Positions 22,139 to 31,460 of a DNA stretch of 64,000 nt are shown here, piece after piece. The stretch is from Manduca sexta (lineage: Eukaryota > Arthropoda > Insecta > Lepidoptera > Sphingidae): positions 7,793,556-7,857,555 of the forward strand of contig NC_051116.1 of NCBI RefSeq assembly GCF_014839805.1, written 5' to 3'. The notes beneath the pieces are model-generated. The model was given only the letters and a program-made list of their open reading frames with translations. It made no database searches and was not told the origin of the DNA. How positions within the stretch are numbered: the stretch's first letter is position 1; each line of letters opens with the position of its first letter. Made by a program: the position numbers and the translations under genes.

Positions 22139-23179
22139 TTATTCGAAGTGGTCTCCATTGGCTGCAATACAGTCCTTTAAACGATGAGGCCAGTTATCAA
22201 TAGAAGCACGCACTCTTTCCATGGGAAAATTCTTCACTGCCAATCGTATAGATTGTTTTAGGGACTCCAAATTATCATGGCGTTTAGAGCAAGCTGTACT
22301 CTCTAAAACTGACCACAAATCATAATCCAGCGGATTAAGATCGGGACTAGACGACGGCCAGTCTTCAGCTCTGATGAAGTCCGAAACGTTCGATTCCAAC
22401 CAAGACTGCGTGGACCGAGCTTTATGACCCGGCGCCGAGTCTTGCTGGAAGGACCATACTTGGTTATTGAACATGGTGATGTTAAGGGGCTTAACTACCT
22501 TCTCAAGAATGGTATCTTGATACACTTGTGCCGATGTTTTGATACCTTTTTCACCAAAATATGGCTCAGTCACTCCTTCATAGCTAACACCCCACCAAAC
22601 CATCACTGAAGTCGGATAATGTCCACGTTGCACTCTGTCGACTAATTGGGAAGCTTCCTTAGAGCTTTGAGCATAAATACGGTCATTTTGTTTGTTAAAA
22701 TGTTGCTCAATTGTAAAAATTTTCTCATCCGTAAACAAAATTTTTCTGTGACCTCCCTTTGCGTACCGCTTCAGTAGTTGTTTCGATTTTACCACCCTAT
22801 TCTTCTTTAAATTATCAGTTAAGAAATGGCCAGTGCGTCTCTTATAGGCTGCAAGTCCTAAGTCATCTTTTAAAATACGCGACATGGTTCTAGGTGCTAT
22901 CTTCATTTCCCGAGATAAAATCTTTTGCTTTCGGACAGGATTTCTTCGAATTCTTTCCCTTACTGCTTTGACCACCTTTTTCGTACGAACACTACGTGGA
23001 CGGCCAGATCTTTTTCTGTCACAAACAGAGGAGGTCTCATTGTACCTATTAATAGCCCGGTACACAAACATTTTACTAATACCAAGTGTATGGAGAGTTT
23101 TAAAAATTGCATTTGGCTCCATACCTACTTTGTGTAATGCTATCACAGCGATTCGGTTCTCTTTATCACCCCACACCAT
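22139..23179 (-). CDS. Mariner (maT, DD37D) transposase
   Basis: Cut-and-paste transposase of 346 residues that would bind the element's inverted repeats and join it to TA sites in nuclear DNA. The N-terminal half holds helix-turn-helix DNA-binding regions, with the linker motif 'SGRPRS' at about residues 58-63. The catalytic domain shows 'ILFTDEKIF' (Asp151), 'VMVWWGVS' (193-199), 'FQQDSAPGHKA' (Asp247) and 'SPDLNPLDYDLW' (Asp285). There are 37 residues between the second and third Asp, which defines the DD37D maT clade. The frame also opens 18 codons earlier (ATG at 23233). I chose the ATG at 23179 because the protein then starts 'MVWGDKENRIAV', like family members, whereas the extra residues are hydrophobic and atypical. 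No stop or frameshift interrupts it. It may be active, but activity is not shown. The plus-strand frames over it (22424-23276) are shadows. Confidence 0.95.
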   Translation of the reverse strand: MVWGDKENRIAVIALHKVGMEPNAIFKTLHTLGISKMFVYRAINRYNETSSVCDRKRSGRPRSVRTKKVVKAVRERIRRNPVRKQKILSREMKIAPRTMSRILKDDLGLAAYKRRTGHFLTDNLKKNRVVKSKQLLKRYAKGGHRKILFTDEKIFTIEQHFNKQNDRIYAQSSKEASQLVDRVQRGHYPTSVMVWWGVSYEGVTEPYFGEKGIKTSAQVYQDTILEKVVKPLNITMFNNQVWSFQQDSAPGHKARSTQSWLESNVSDFIRAEDWPSSSPDLNPLDYDLWSVLESTACSKRHDNLESLKQSIRLAVKNFPMERVRASIDNWPHRLKDCIAANGDHFE

Positions 23180-23294
23180 TTTAATATCGCAAAATATTTT
23201 ACAATGTATTGGCGCCAAAATGAGAAAACACAATGAACAATCGTATAAAAATGACAGATTCGAAATTCAAATGTAATATTTTTTTATAATTAAG

Positions 23295-23321
23295 TGTAAC
23301 AGTATTTATGGCCAGACTAAG
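23295..23321 (-). repeat. Mariner terminal inverted repeat, 5' side of transposase
   Basis: Outermost 27 bp at the right end, read inward as 'cttagtctggccataaatac' and so on; followed by TA at 23322. Confidence 0.88.
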
Positions 23322-23601
23322 TATATGTACACTGTAATTAGGCCTATATCTATGTTTAATGTACATTCGTGAAATCTCGCGCGAGATATTCCGTGTAAGT
23401 TGGGCAATTAACGACGGTTGCTGATTGCTTTCGTACCGCGTTGTGTTAATTGCTGGGTGGCTTATTTATCTTATTGTTAATTAGGGTTTTGGGGTGTTTT
23501 CGGTATTATTTATTAGACGGGAGTACTTTGAAGATAATGATGTGTATTTTAGTTAGTATACAATTCAGAATTGTCTTGTATTGCGCGGAAGTAATTGTGT
23601 A

Positions 23602-23672
23602 TATCGCATCCGGGATCAGTCTGTGTATATCCGGTTTCGAACAGGCTGGCATGATTGTGTCGACTGACGATG
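23602..23672 (-). repeat. Repeat-B fragment fused to Repeat-F
   Basis: Reads 'gcatccgggatcagtctgtg', 'atatccggtttcgaacaggc' and 'attgtgtcgactgacgatgg', then passes without a gap into Repeat-F. The 92- and 70-codon frames here only cross these repeats. Confidence 0.7.
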
Positions 23673-23745
23673 GCAAAGTCTTCGAAACATCGGGCAAAAA
23701 TAATAATATAAAAGACATAAAATCCTAAAAATAATTTTATTTTAA
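23673..23745 (+). repeat. Repeat-F fragment
   Basis: Carries 'aaagtcttcgaaacatcggg', then 'ataaaatcctaaaaataatt' and 'ttattttaatgcc', the right half of Repeat-F. Confidence 0.65.
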
Positions 23746-24492
23746 TGCCAAATAAAATAACCTGATCGTTCTCTTCCTCCTGCTTTCAGCATTTCTGTCT
23801 ATTTGGAACTAACGTTGAATATATTATGTGTCTAATTAGGCAAAGATTCCGGAACTTTGCAAGTTTGCAGTTTTGTTTGCATAGAACACATATCGCTAGT
23901 TACCTATTATAAGTTTCTATGTTATATTTTTAACCGACTTCAAAAGAAACGAGTACGGCTCTTAAATTGGTAGCCAGTATATAGGTAATGTTAAATTAGT
24001 TTTTGGTTTATAGTGGTTTTTGAAACCGGTATAATTTTTTCTTATTTTGCACCAATTGAATTATATCACATGCCGTTTTCAGTATCAATGTTTAACAATC
24101 CCGTAACACATAAAAATAAAGGTGTACCGTGAATTATTATAGCCATTTAAAAAAAATTACCAGCATGAAAATTTAATATATCTCATTTTTATTCATTTAT
24201 TATATAGCGCAATGGAGGGAAGAGGGATGTATAAAATGTTACGAAGCGATACAGAGACGGGAGGGGAGTTCGTACAACGTGTTACGTAACATTAAGTGTT
24301 TTTATTTTATTAAATATTAGGGTATTATAAACTTCTGAAGTTGGCAACTCTATTTTGTATTTTAGCAACTTTCCGCTGCTTTACGTAACATAATTTTGTG
24401 ACTCTTAGATGAAAATGGTCATTTGATTGTTATGTAACCTTTATGAAGGCCTAATTTAGAATATAACTAAACATAAAACATACATCACGCAT
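23746..24492. other. Gene-free AT-rich stretch
   Basis: No gene or family member recognised. Confidence 0.4.
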
Positions 24493-24708
24493 TTATCCCT
24501 GAAGGGTTATGCAGAGGCGCAACTAGAGCACCCACTTTTCGCCAAGTGCATTCCGTCCCATGATGTCATAGGGGGCGAGCCGGAATCTGTCGGAGTCTCC
24601 GGGTTGACAATGCGCAGAAAAACCCAAATATCACTTTGCCCGACCCGGGATTCGAAACCACGACCTCAGAGCACTGCCATACCGTGCAGTACAGCTACGC
24701 CACCGAGA
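24493..24708 (-). repeat. SINE-A, near full length
   Basis: On the plus strand: 'ccctgaagggttatgcagag', 'gcacccacttttcgccaagt', 'ttccgtcccatgatgtcata', 'aaatatcactttgcccgacc', 'cgggattcgaaaccacgacc', 'tacagctacgccaccgagaa'. Box B and box A are easily read on the minus strand. Confidence 0.88.
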
Positions 24709-24964
24709 ATATAACTAATTTTAATTAATTTTCTTATCTATAATAAAGATCCAAGTCCTCTCAGCGATAATGAAGCCACGTCTAACAATAGTACGTAACT
24801 CATACAAGAACATAACATAAATTTCAAGAGTCACTCGTAACGACTCGCTGTAAATATAAACTGTACTATTAAACGGACACGTGACGTTGCGTTCCGTTTT
24901 ACGCACAAACATATAATAGTTGGCTTATGAATGTTTGTTAAATATAATTATTTGGGGGTTCGGA

Positions 24965-25053
24965 TGCTAATGTTTAATGTCTCAGGACGAGCGCAGTAGA
25001 CTGCCACGCAATGCTTTGTAATCCAAAGTTGTCGTGTTGTTACTGTTTTTGAT
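24965..25053 (+). repeat. Repeat-C fragment
   Basis: Short diverged piece: 'atgtctcaggacgagcgcag', 'caatgctttgtaatccaaag', 'ttgttactgttttt'. Confidence 0.6.
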
Positions 25054-25816
25054 ATTCCTTTAGCTTGCTGCCAGGTCAGAAACTTGTTCCTTTCTCCATT
25101 AATATTTCAATAAAAGGAAAATGAATAGATTAATTATTCAAATCACTCAAAACACTATATTTAAGCATTCCGTTTAACCCACAAACCGACCGCAAATCCG
25201 TTACAAGTTTCCGTAATTAAATTCATCTCGTAATACCGCTAGTAAATTTAAAGTTTACAAGCGTAAATCCTTACATAATGTCCACGTTCCGTTTCACGCA
25301 CTAGACGTCACCATGTTCGAGTTCATAATTCATAACCAACAAAATGTTTTAATGTCTTCCAAATTCAAATAAACCCACAACCGCACACTCTCTGTAATCC
25401 TTTTTCAACGAGCTCCGCACTAATTCATACCAACTGACGGCTAAATGTAAACGGGACTCTATGTACCTTGTAATTGATTCGAAAATGGAACGTGAGAGAC
25501 ACACGTAACAAGTTTCGTTAACGCTTCATAGGATTTTGAGCCTTAACCGATATTTGTAAGGTCGAGTTCGCATAGTTGTTGGTTACAGTACAAAGCGCCA
25601 GTCGGGCGCGAAATTCAAATAAGGAACACGTTTAAAGTAGCCTTGTTAAAGGGAAGTTACTTGCAAGTTGGAACGGATAGTTCCTGAGGCAATTATGCTC
25701 TCCCTTTGCAGTTTAGAACGTTGTATTTGAATTCAAATTTAGAATCGATACAGATTCGATTCCGGAAGGAATTCGTTTGTAATTACTTGGATTCTGTTTT
25801 AACTCTTGGTCTCTCG
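25054..25816. other. Unassigned unique stretch
   Basis: No repeat or gene recognised. It includes the 61-codon frame starting at 25706, which runs into the palindrome cluster. Confidence 0.4.
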
Positions 25817-25944
25817 TGGCTCGCCGGCGAGCCAAGACAGCTACATGACATTTGCGTGTGTCACGGGATTATAACCTTATATACTACATAATAAGGTTAT
25901 TTTTCCGTCACACGCGTATCTGTCAATGTTTGCCGGCAAACATT
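25817..25944. repeat. Three-hairpin palindrome cluster
   Basis: The left palindrome 25817-25834 is 'tggctcgccggcgagcca' (perfect, 18 bp). The right one, 25925-25944, is 'aatgtttgccggcaaacatt' (perfect, 20 bp). Between them a long hairpin has arms 'gcgtgtgtcacgggattata' onward (25854-25880) and its near-complement (25891-25915), with ten perfect pairs 'ataaccttat' next to a 10-base loop. The full outer arms, from palindrome to loop, are also inverted repeats of each other with one 9-base gap. It could be a small fold-back transposon or a structured RNA or DNA element. Confidence 0.8.
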
Positions 25945-26370
25945 CAGCTACCTGTACATATTTGAAAATAAAATTTTGACAAGTCATGACGGGTTAATCA
26001 ATTGTATTTGCATTAATTGTTCTTTTAATTTGAACTCTTTGCTAATGTAGAAGATAAAATTAGCCTTTATGGTACTTCTATGGCGATAGGTGTTATCTTA
26101 CGTAGGTTTAGAAATACTTTACGTACTGTGTGGAATGTGTTCGATCCTAGATTCGATGTCTAGGATGGGCAAATGATATTCCGACGAGAAAATATACGTG
26201 TGTGTTGCTCGTTATTGGTGCCTGATGACGATTTCCATGGCATGTCTCACATTATCATGGGGTGGATTTAAATTTGGCGAATCGTTGGCTAATCACTGTG
26301 TAGAGCATTGATTTCGGCGATAAAGGCATGAATGAGTTCATTATATGAATATATAAGTTAAGTATATTTG
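25945..26370. other. Unassigned stretch
   Basis: No gene or repeat recognised. Confidence 0.4.
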
Positions 26371-26600
26371 ATTGCGTTGGTGGCCTTTTATTACGGTACG
26401 ACTGTAGTGCTGGGGTTTCCGGTTCGAATCCCAGGTCGGGCAAAGTGATATTGGGGTCTTGAACTCAATATCAGCCCGGAGTCTAGAAATTGTCCGATAT
26501 GGCGATAATTGCCCCGTATCACATCATGGGACGAAAGACACAGGGCAAAAGTGTGTATTAGTTGCGCCTCTGCTTACCGCTTAAAAAGCATAAATGTGTG
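26371..26600 (+). repeat. SINE-A copy
   Basis: Box B 'ccggttcgaatcccaggtcg', then 'gcaaagtgatattggggtct', 'actcaatatcagcccggagt', 'cacatcatgggacgaaagac', 'agttgcgcctctgcttaccg'. Confidence 0.85.
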
Positions 26601-27012
26601 CGTTTACATTTGAGTGTTTTATCAAACGTTTGCAAACCGACACTAAACACTACTCTCAATTTTTATTATAAATAAAAATAATATTTATTTCTTTTGCTCA
26701 TAAAAAATATCTTTTTAGGCCCACTCTTCTAATCTCGACCGAGATCTCTAATCTGCGGTCATACGCTTTCATGTCCCTCGTCAAATCCTTCAACCGCAAC
26801 GTTATTAATGTAATTACAATAAAAATGTTCTCGTGCCCGGGGTCCCGGTGATCCTTAGGATCCCGGTCCCGTATTCGGATCAGGTACAAGGCGAAATTAA
26901 GGCTTTAACTAAATCAGATCGCGGCCCGACGAGCATTCTCCATTTACTACGCGATTATGTCGCTCGCGCGAGGTATTGGTGTTAAGTTATAAGCGGTGGC
27001 GGGTGTGTATTC

Positions 27013-27229
27013 GTTTTTTTAATCGGGCACTGCAAAGTGACCACTTGGAGTGGGCTCCAATAGAATGTCGATCGGCAGTCGAGACAATTATGCCGGTCTA
27101 TTGGAATACGATATACACAGGATTATCCCGGAACGCAACACACTTACGTGGCCATTATGACGGGTTATAACTCTTTGTGTATGGTGGTCGCTATCCGGGT
27201 GGATATAAAATATATCCTACCACCAGCAA
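27013..27229 (+). repeat. Repeat-B, near full length
   Basis: Runs from 'gcaaagtgaccacttggagt' through 'gacaattatgccggtctatt', 'gaacgcaacacacttacgtg' and 'ggtcgctatccgggtggata' to 'aaaatatatcctaccacc'. It has a small deletion near the start. The 64-codon frame 26976-27170 is inside it. Confidence 0.85.
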
Positions 27230-27446
27230 TTTGGCTGCTTTTAAAGAAGGAGAATTAATTTCATAAATATGACAGTGTGGTCTTTCATTTCTTTAACGGT
27301 TCATGCAAAATGTCCAGTAAGAGAGTAGAAGGGAGTATTTTTTTATTTTCTTTTAGGCACAATAGTAATATTCAGCGAAAGATTCTTTCCTTTATCCACT
27401 CGTCATTGTTACGTATTACTTATCATTTATAAGATAAATACATCTA

Positions 27447-27599
27447 CTACCATCCGTCAGCCGTAATGAATACTTTCTCATACAATACGTCCGTCCTAAT
27501 GTCTCCATTATTTGTCGTAAACATAAATAACGCGACAATCCACATACTGATTAATAACCAACAACCGACGGAAACTAACATAGGTCGATATTTTTTCAT
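27447..27599 (-). CDS. Possible first coding exon with a signal anchor
   Basis: A minus-strand ATG (27599) with G at -3 opens a 50-residue frame 'MKKYRPMLVSVGCWLL', continuing 'ISMWIVALFMFTT'. A basic N-terminus is followed by a ~22-residue hydrophobic helix, as in type II membrane proteins such as Golgi glycosyltransferases. Upstream on the same strand (27655-27710) is a CG-rich block ('gtgcaccgcgcgccgcctac') that could be a promoter or 5' UTR. The frame ends at TAG in 'gacggatggtagtagatg', where 'ATG|gtagta' could be a weak donor. No second exon was found, so this is speculative; the opposite strand is also open. Confidence 0.22.
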   Translation of the reverse strand: MKKYRPMLVSVGCWLLISMWIVALFMFTTNNGDIRTDVLYEKVFITADGW

Positions 27600-27654
27600 G
27601 TCGCTCAACGAACGACGGCCATCTGTCTCGCGCTGGTTTCGACGCGTGAACAAA

Positions 27655-28569
27655 TTATTTAGTAGCAGAGGCGGGTAGTAGGCGGCGCGCGGTGCACGGC
27701 TGCCCCTTAAATCACTTCGTTAATTTATTATTTGTGTGCGCTTTCATTTTTTTTTTGTTTTTTGAACGGAGCGTTTTGTACTGCAATTGAATTATGTGGG
27801 TAGTTGTACGATTAGTTTTTATGTGTTTTTTTTTTTTAGAAATTTCGATTCTAGAGATAAATTAAATAAAGTATGTATGTATAGCGATGCTTTTATGTTA
27901 TGATTGTGCTGAGTGAAATTGTGTGGTTTCTCTCTAAGCCTATCCCATGTAAGCGTAACTATGTTAATGTAATAATGAGTATTTTTCCTATTATTTTTTT
28001 TTAATTGTAATACTTTATGTAATTTAACGATATATTCGCCTTTTTTACGTTAATTACAGGTTTATTTCGGATTAAATAACACAAAGCACAAAGCAATATA
28101 GATTCGCTTATTTAGCTGTAAAAGCAATTAACCGAGTTCGACCATCAAATACACGAATTCATGAAAGTAGTTTACACTAAGTGTAGTTTATAATACAGCA
28201 AATATATCTAACCCGCTACCCGCTTCCGCTCCGCCCATCGCCGCCTCTTACCACCTGGGCCACACGTGACGACGTCTTGGACTCATGTTGATGAATATTC
28301 ATACACCGTTGTCTTATTTCGTTTGTTTAGCGTTTATAGCGACGGTGTTTGCGATTAATTCCGCCGCCTATCGCGACGACGCCCGTGCCCCCCGCGACCC
28401 CCCGCCCGACTCCGACCCCGTTTAATATTATTATCAGTACGTGTTTCTAAATTCAACTCTGGTTCCGGATGGATGAAAAGGAAAGTTGGTTCAGTTGCAA
28501 AATAAACGTGACGTAAATTAGAAGGATTTACGCATGTGATATTTATAAATATTATTTAGAACTAGGCAT
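27655..28569. other. Unassigned stretch with CG-rich blocks
   Basis: No gene recognised. 27655-27715 and 28200-28430 are CG-rich islands in AT-rich DNA; the latter includes 'cgcgacgacgcccgtgcccc'. Both are candidate conserved intronic regulatory DNA. The rest is AT-rich. Confidence 0.4.
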
Positions 28570-28850
28570 TGCACGCTGTTTCGCTTGAGTTAATAGCCTG
28601 TGTCGCTACGAAAGTCCCTTGGACAGAACGCAGTCAGCCTCATCTATTTAAAAAAAAAGCAAATAAAAAACCATCACATCCTATGGCATCAAATTACCGG
28701 GATAAAAGGTAACCTATGAATTCTTCCAGGACATGATTTACCCGTGTGCCAAATTTTATCCAAATCCGTGCAGCTGTTTCTGCGTGTACTTCTAACAAAC
28801 ATCCAAACATCTTCACAAACGTTTTCATTTTTGTAATGTTAGATTGTATA
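28570..28850 (+). repeat. 'gcttcgc'-class repeat
   Basis: Contains 'caaattaccgggataaaagg', 'ccaggacatgatttacccgt', 'gccaaattttatccaaatcc', 'agctgtttctgcgtgtactt' and 'caaacatccaaaca'. Same family as 21040-21320 and 60-225. Confidence 0.65.
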
Positions 28851-29336
28851 GAGTGAATCCTAGACTAAAACAGACTATTTAAACATAATACCATCCGATA
28901 CAAAAGTCACACTATCAGTTACGCTTCCAAACAAATTGTAGTCATATGAGTAGTATTTCAATTAACCGTCTAATATTAAAACATATAACATTAACGAATA
29001 TATTGCGAAAGGGCTTCAGTAAATTTGTTATTAGTTTATTTTAATGTAAATTAAAAATCATATCTAAAATTCTGTTGAATTATATTTCTATTGTCAAATA
29101 TCTCGGAAGCATTGCGGAGGAGTTCATCGAGGCTGTCCTGAACCTCGTTCGCTCGTGAAATTCTGTGGACGGAACGAAAATTCAGTTCCAGACGGGAATT
29201 TAAAAAGAACCTGGATTTAATATTGAAGTTGAATTATTAGAGCTTCAGGTGCGCTAGACCGTTAGTTAGTTGTTAGTTAGGTTTATATTTTATTGGTAGA
29301 TTTCGTTTGATTTTAAATTTGATATAAAAAGTGATT
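28851..29336. other. Gene-free stretch
   Basis: AT-rich with no gene or repeat recognised. Confidence 0.4.
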
Positions 29337-29570
29337 CCCTTATTCATAGACGTTATTTATCTAAAGACGGAGCATTGCTATGATAACAAGTCTCTTTCAC
29401 AGCTTTGTTTATCTGACGCCAACAAGTTTTAAGTTGTATCTCAGTATTAGCCAATCACAACGGCCCTATGTACACACTGCGAAGGCTGCCATGCCGTCAG
29501 CACTGCAAAACAGATTTGTTATCACAGCTTTGCTCCGTCCTTAGATAAAAAACTTCTATGAATAAGGGGG
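29337..29570 (+). mobile_element. Inverted-repeat MITE, copy 2
   Basis: About 234 bp. The left end 'cccttattcatagacgttat' and the right end 'acttctatgaataaggg' form the inverted repeat, which continues inward through 'ctaaagacggagcattgct' against 'gctttgctccgtccttag', giving arms over 50 bp. Internal 'ggctgccatgccgtcagcac' and 'tattagccaatcacaacgg' match copy 1 at 1814-2044. No coding capacity. Confidence 0.8.
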
Positions 29571-30000
29571 CAATGCTATAATTCATCACGACCAATTAGC
29601 ACTCCCGACTTCCGACACAGAATTAAGTCAACTACCTATGAAAGTTATTCTTAAAAAACGTCCAAAACGCACGTCGTCTTAATAATTTATATATTTGTGT
29701 TCCCGTGACGTGACGCTAAGGGAAATGTCTCCGCGTTTTGACATATGGCCGGTTGATGCCATAATTTCAGCGCAAACTGCCTCCGTGTGCTCGGTAATTG
29801 GCCGTAAATTTAGATATGGGTTTGCAAACATTGAGTTGGTAGACCGAAACTACTTTAATGTTAGCGGAAAAGTAAAATTTTGTATAACTATGACAGACAG
29901 AAAATATTAGTAACGTCCATAATCAGTAACCAATCATTACATAATATAATGCATGAATATTTCAACCTGTGCGTCAACCTTTATATCTTAGATTTTGGCT
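29571..30000. other. Unassigned stretch
   Basis: No repeat recognised. The 71-codon plus frame 29695-29910 has no known domain. Confidence 0.4.
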
Positions 30001-30265
30001 GCTAGACCCAAGGGCGCGCTCCTCTCACTTGTCTAAAGTTTGTGTATTCTTTGTGGATTATCATTTGCTTTAACGGTGTAGGAAAACATCGTGAACGTGA
30101 ACCTCTCTCTTGAATGAGTGAATTTTGAGGGTATGTGAAGTCTGCCAATTTACACTAGGCCAGCGTGGTGGATTAAGGCCTAATCCCTCTCAGTAGTTGA
30201 AAAGGCCTGCGCTCAGCTATAGGACAGTATACAGGGGTGATATTATTATAATAAATAGATAAGTG
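30001..30265 (+). repeat. SINE-D, head truncated
   Basis: 'gacccaagggcgcgctcctc', 'tgtgtattctttgtggatta', 'taacggtgtaggaaaacatc', 'gtgaagtctgccaatttaca', 'ggcctaatccctctcagtag' and 'gacagtatacaggggtgata' in standard order. It ends 42 bp before the sm exon, so it sits next to the splice acceptor region. Confidence 0.85.
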
Positions 30266-30306
30266 TATGAACCTATTCAGTTATTAACATTTGAATTTCT
30301 TTTCAG

Positions 30307-30420
30307 AGTAATGGCAACAACTACATGTCCGGCGAGCCGCGGCGCAAGCGCGAGCTCCCGGCGCGGCCCAACCACATACTGCTCTACACGATCATCAACC
30401 CGGCGTATCCGATCACTGTG
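30307..30420 (+). CDS. sm: Exon of hnRNP L / smooth, start of RRM2
   Basis: hnRNP L-type nuclear RNA-binding protein that controls splicing and mRNA fate. The exon follows 'tttcttttcag' and precedes 'gtgagtac', both strong splice signals. It is 38 codons long and phase 0 on both sides. The translation has a basic stretch 'EPRRKRELPARP', possibly part of a nuclear signal, followed by 'NHILLYTIINPAYPITV'. This is the linker and first beta strand of the second RNA-recognition motif in hnRNP L and Drosophila smooth. In the family the next residues are Asp-Val and so on, which would come from the next exon; that exon is not in the window. 33 of 38 codons end in G or C, unlike the AT-rich surroundings, as expected for a constrained host exon. 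The alternative, an hnRNP L-like paralogue, cannot be excluded. Confidence 0.88.
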
Positions 30421-30586
30421 GTGAGTACACGCGCACTCAACTTGCACCCAACTCATACTGAATTTGTACTTTGTAAATAATTCTACTCTAGAATTTTTGT
30501 ATTAGTAAACCGTAAAAAGCAGTGCCGAATTTATATTTTTTACGAGTGTAGGCCACTTTATTTCCGCCGCCCCATGTAGGTAGATT

Positions 30587-30608
30587 TATGTATGTATGTA
30601 TGTATGTA
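30587..30608 (+). repeat. (TATG)n microsatellite
   Basis: About five perfect tetranucleotide units followed by 'tagg'. Confidence 0.85.
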
Positions 30609-30644
30609 GGTTTCTAAATAAATTAATATTTTTCCATTTGTTTG

Positions 30645-30772
30645 TATTATGGAAGGCACTAAAATTATTAATTAAATTAATTAAATCGAGTGAGCTTCCT
30701 CTGAAATTTGCCGCCCATAGGCCGCGACCTATACGGCCTATTGACAAATCCAGGACTGGTAAAAAGGTATAA
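30645..30772 (+). repeat. Repeat-G, copy 2
   Basis: 'tattatggaaggcactaaaa', 'taaatcgagtgagcttcctc', 'cgacctatacggcctattga', 'caaatccaggactgg'; partner of 13491-13645. Confidence 0.65.
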
Positions 30773-30870
30773 TTATTTTAGGGTATCTACTTATTTTTAC
30801 ACACCTTGACTACTTTCAGGGTATTTCAATACTTAGTGATAATACAAAGTGGTATAACATCTGCGTAACA

Positions 30871-31054
30871 CTTTTTTATACGTGGACAGCAAAGTGACCT
30901 CACTGCACGTAATGATAAGTGAAAGGTCCACATAATGTCGACTGAGAGATGATTAACCCTCGCCGGTTGATAAAATTATGCCGTCGTGTTTGAAATCGGA
31001 TAAACTCAGACTGATTCCGGAACACGACACACGTGGACCATTAGGGCGGGTCTT
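30871..31054 (+). repeat. Repeat-B, 3'-truncated
   Basis: 'cgtggacagcaaagtgacct', 'cactgcacgtaatgataagt', 'attatgccgtcgtgtttgaa', 'cggaacacgacacacgtgga', 'ccattagggcggg'. The last third is absent. Confidence 0.75.
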
Positions 31055-31373
31055 AAAAAAAGCATTGACACCAAATGACTCGTATCTTAGATGGAATATT
31101 TGTAATGCTTTCAATTAATAGTATTTAGTCAACCATCCTAAAAGTCAGGATCAGTATTACTCCAAAAACTGCATTCAGCCAATCAACATCACCAAAACCA
31201 CCCGTATCTCCACACACATAAGTGCCACAATCAATTCAAAACTGGCTCAAAACTCGCATGAATTCGCAGCGTTTTGGGAACGGTCTCGGAGTCACTTATA
31301 GTCGAGTGCTCGGAGCGATTTGTTCGCGTAATGAGCTGCGCCAGTCTAGATCGCAACAGGTCGTACGTGTACA

Positions 31374-31460
31374 TAGTTGGACGTGTATTGACGTTCGCGT
31401 ACGTGAGATATGAGAATGAGTGGAGTTGTAGTTGGACGTGTATTGACGATTCACGTTGTG
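31374..31460 (+). repeat. Short direct duplication, 55-bp period
   Basis: The 20-mer 'tagttggacgtgtattgacg' occurs at 31374 and again at 31429, with similar following bases. Chance open frames here (31222-31520, both strands) reflect the absence of stops in the duplicated unit. Confidence 0.75.

Larger units (their letters stand above)
22016..23321 (-). mobile_element. Mariner-like element, maT (DD37D) type, apparently complete
   Basis: A 1306-bp DNA transposon bounded by TA on both sides (22014-22015 and 23322-23323), the expected mariner target duplication. The terminal inverted repeats start 'cctagtcttgccataaat' on the left and, read inward from the right end, 'cttagtctggccataaat'; 22 of the first 27 positions agree. 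It holds one uninterrupted transposase gene on the minus strand with about 120-140 bp of untranslated sequence at each end. The size, end motif and catalytic spacing fit the maT clade of the Tc1/mariner superfamily. Mismatched ends mean it is not brand new, but the intact frame argues for fairly recent activity. Confidence 0.93.
1..30306 (+). other. sm: Upstream intron of the sm/hnRNP L gene (partial)
   Basis: Inferred intron. The exon at 30307 is preceded by a pyrimidine-rich tract and CAG, and no earlier sm exon was recognised in any frame to the left. The stretch is filled with interspersed repeats, a mariner transposon and AT-rich unique DNA. Its 5' splice site lies outside the window, so at least 30.3 kb of intron is shown. 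Unrelated nested genes on the minus strand are possible and are listed separately. Confidence 0.6.

Noticed and set aside
22884..23276. 130-codon plus-strand open frame
   Set aside because: Shadow of the mariner transposase gene.
28200..28430. CG-rich block considered as an sm exon
   Set aside because: No frame gives hnRNP L-like sequence; stops occur in all frames near the candidate splice sites.
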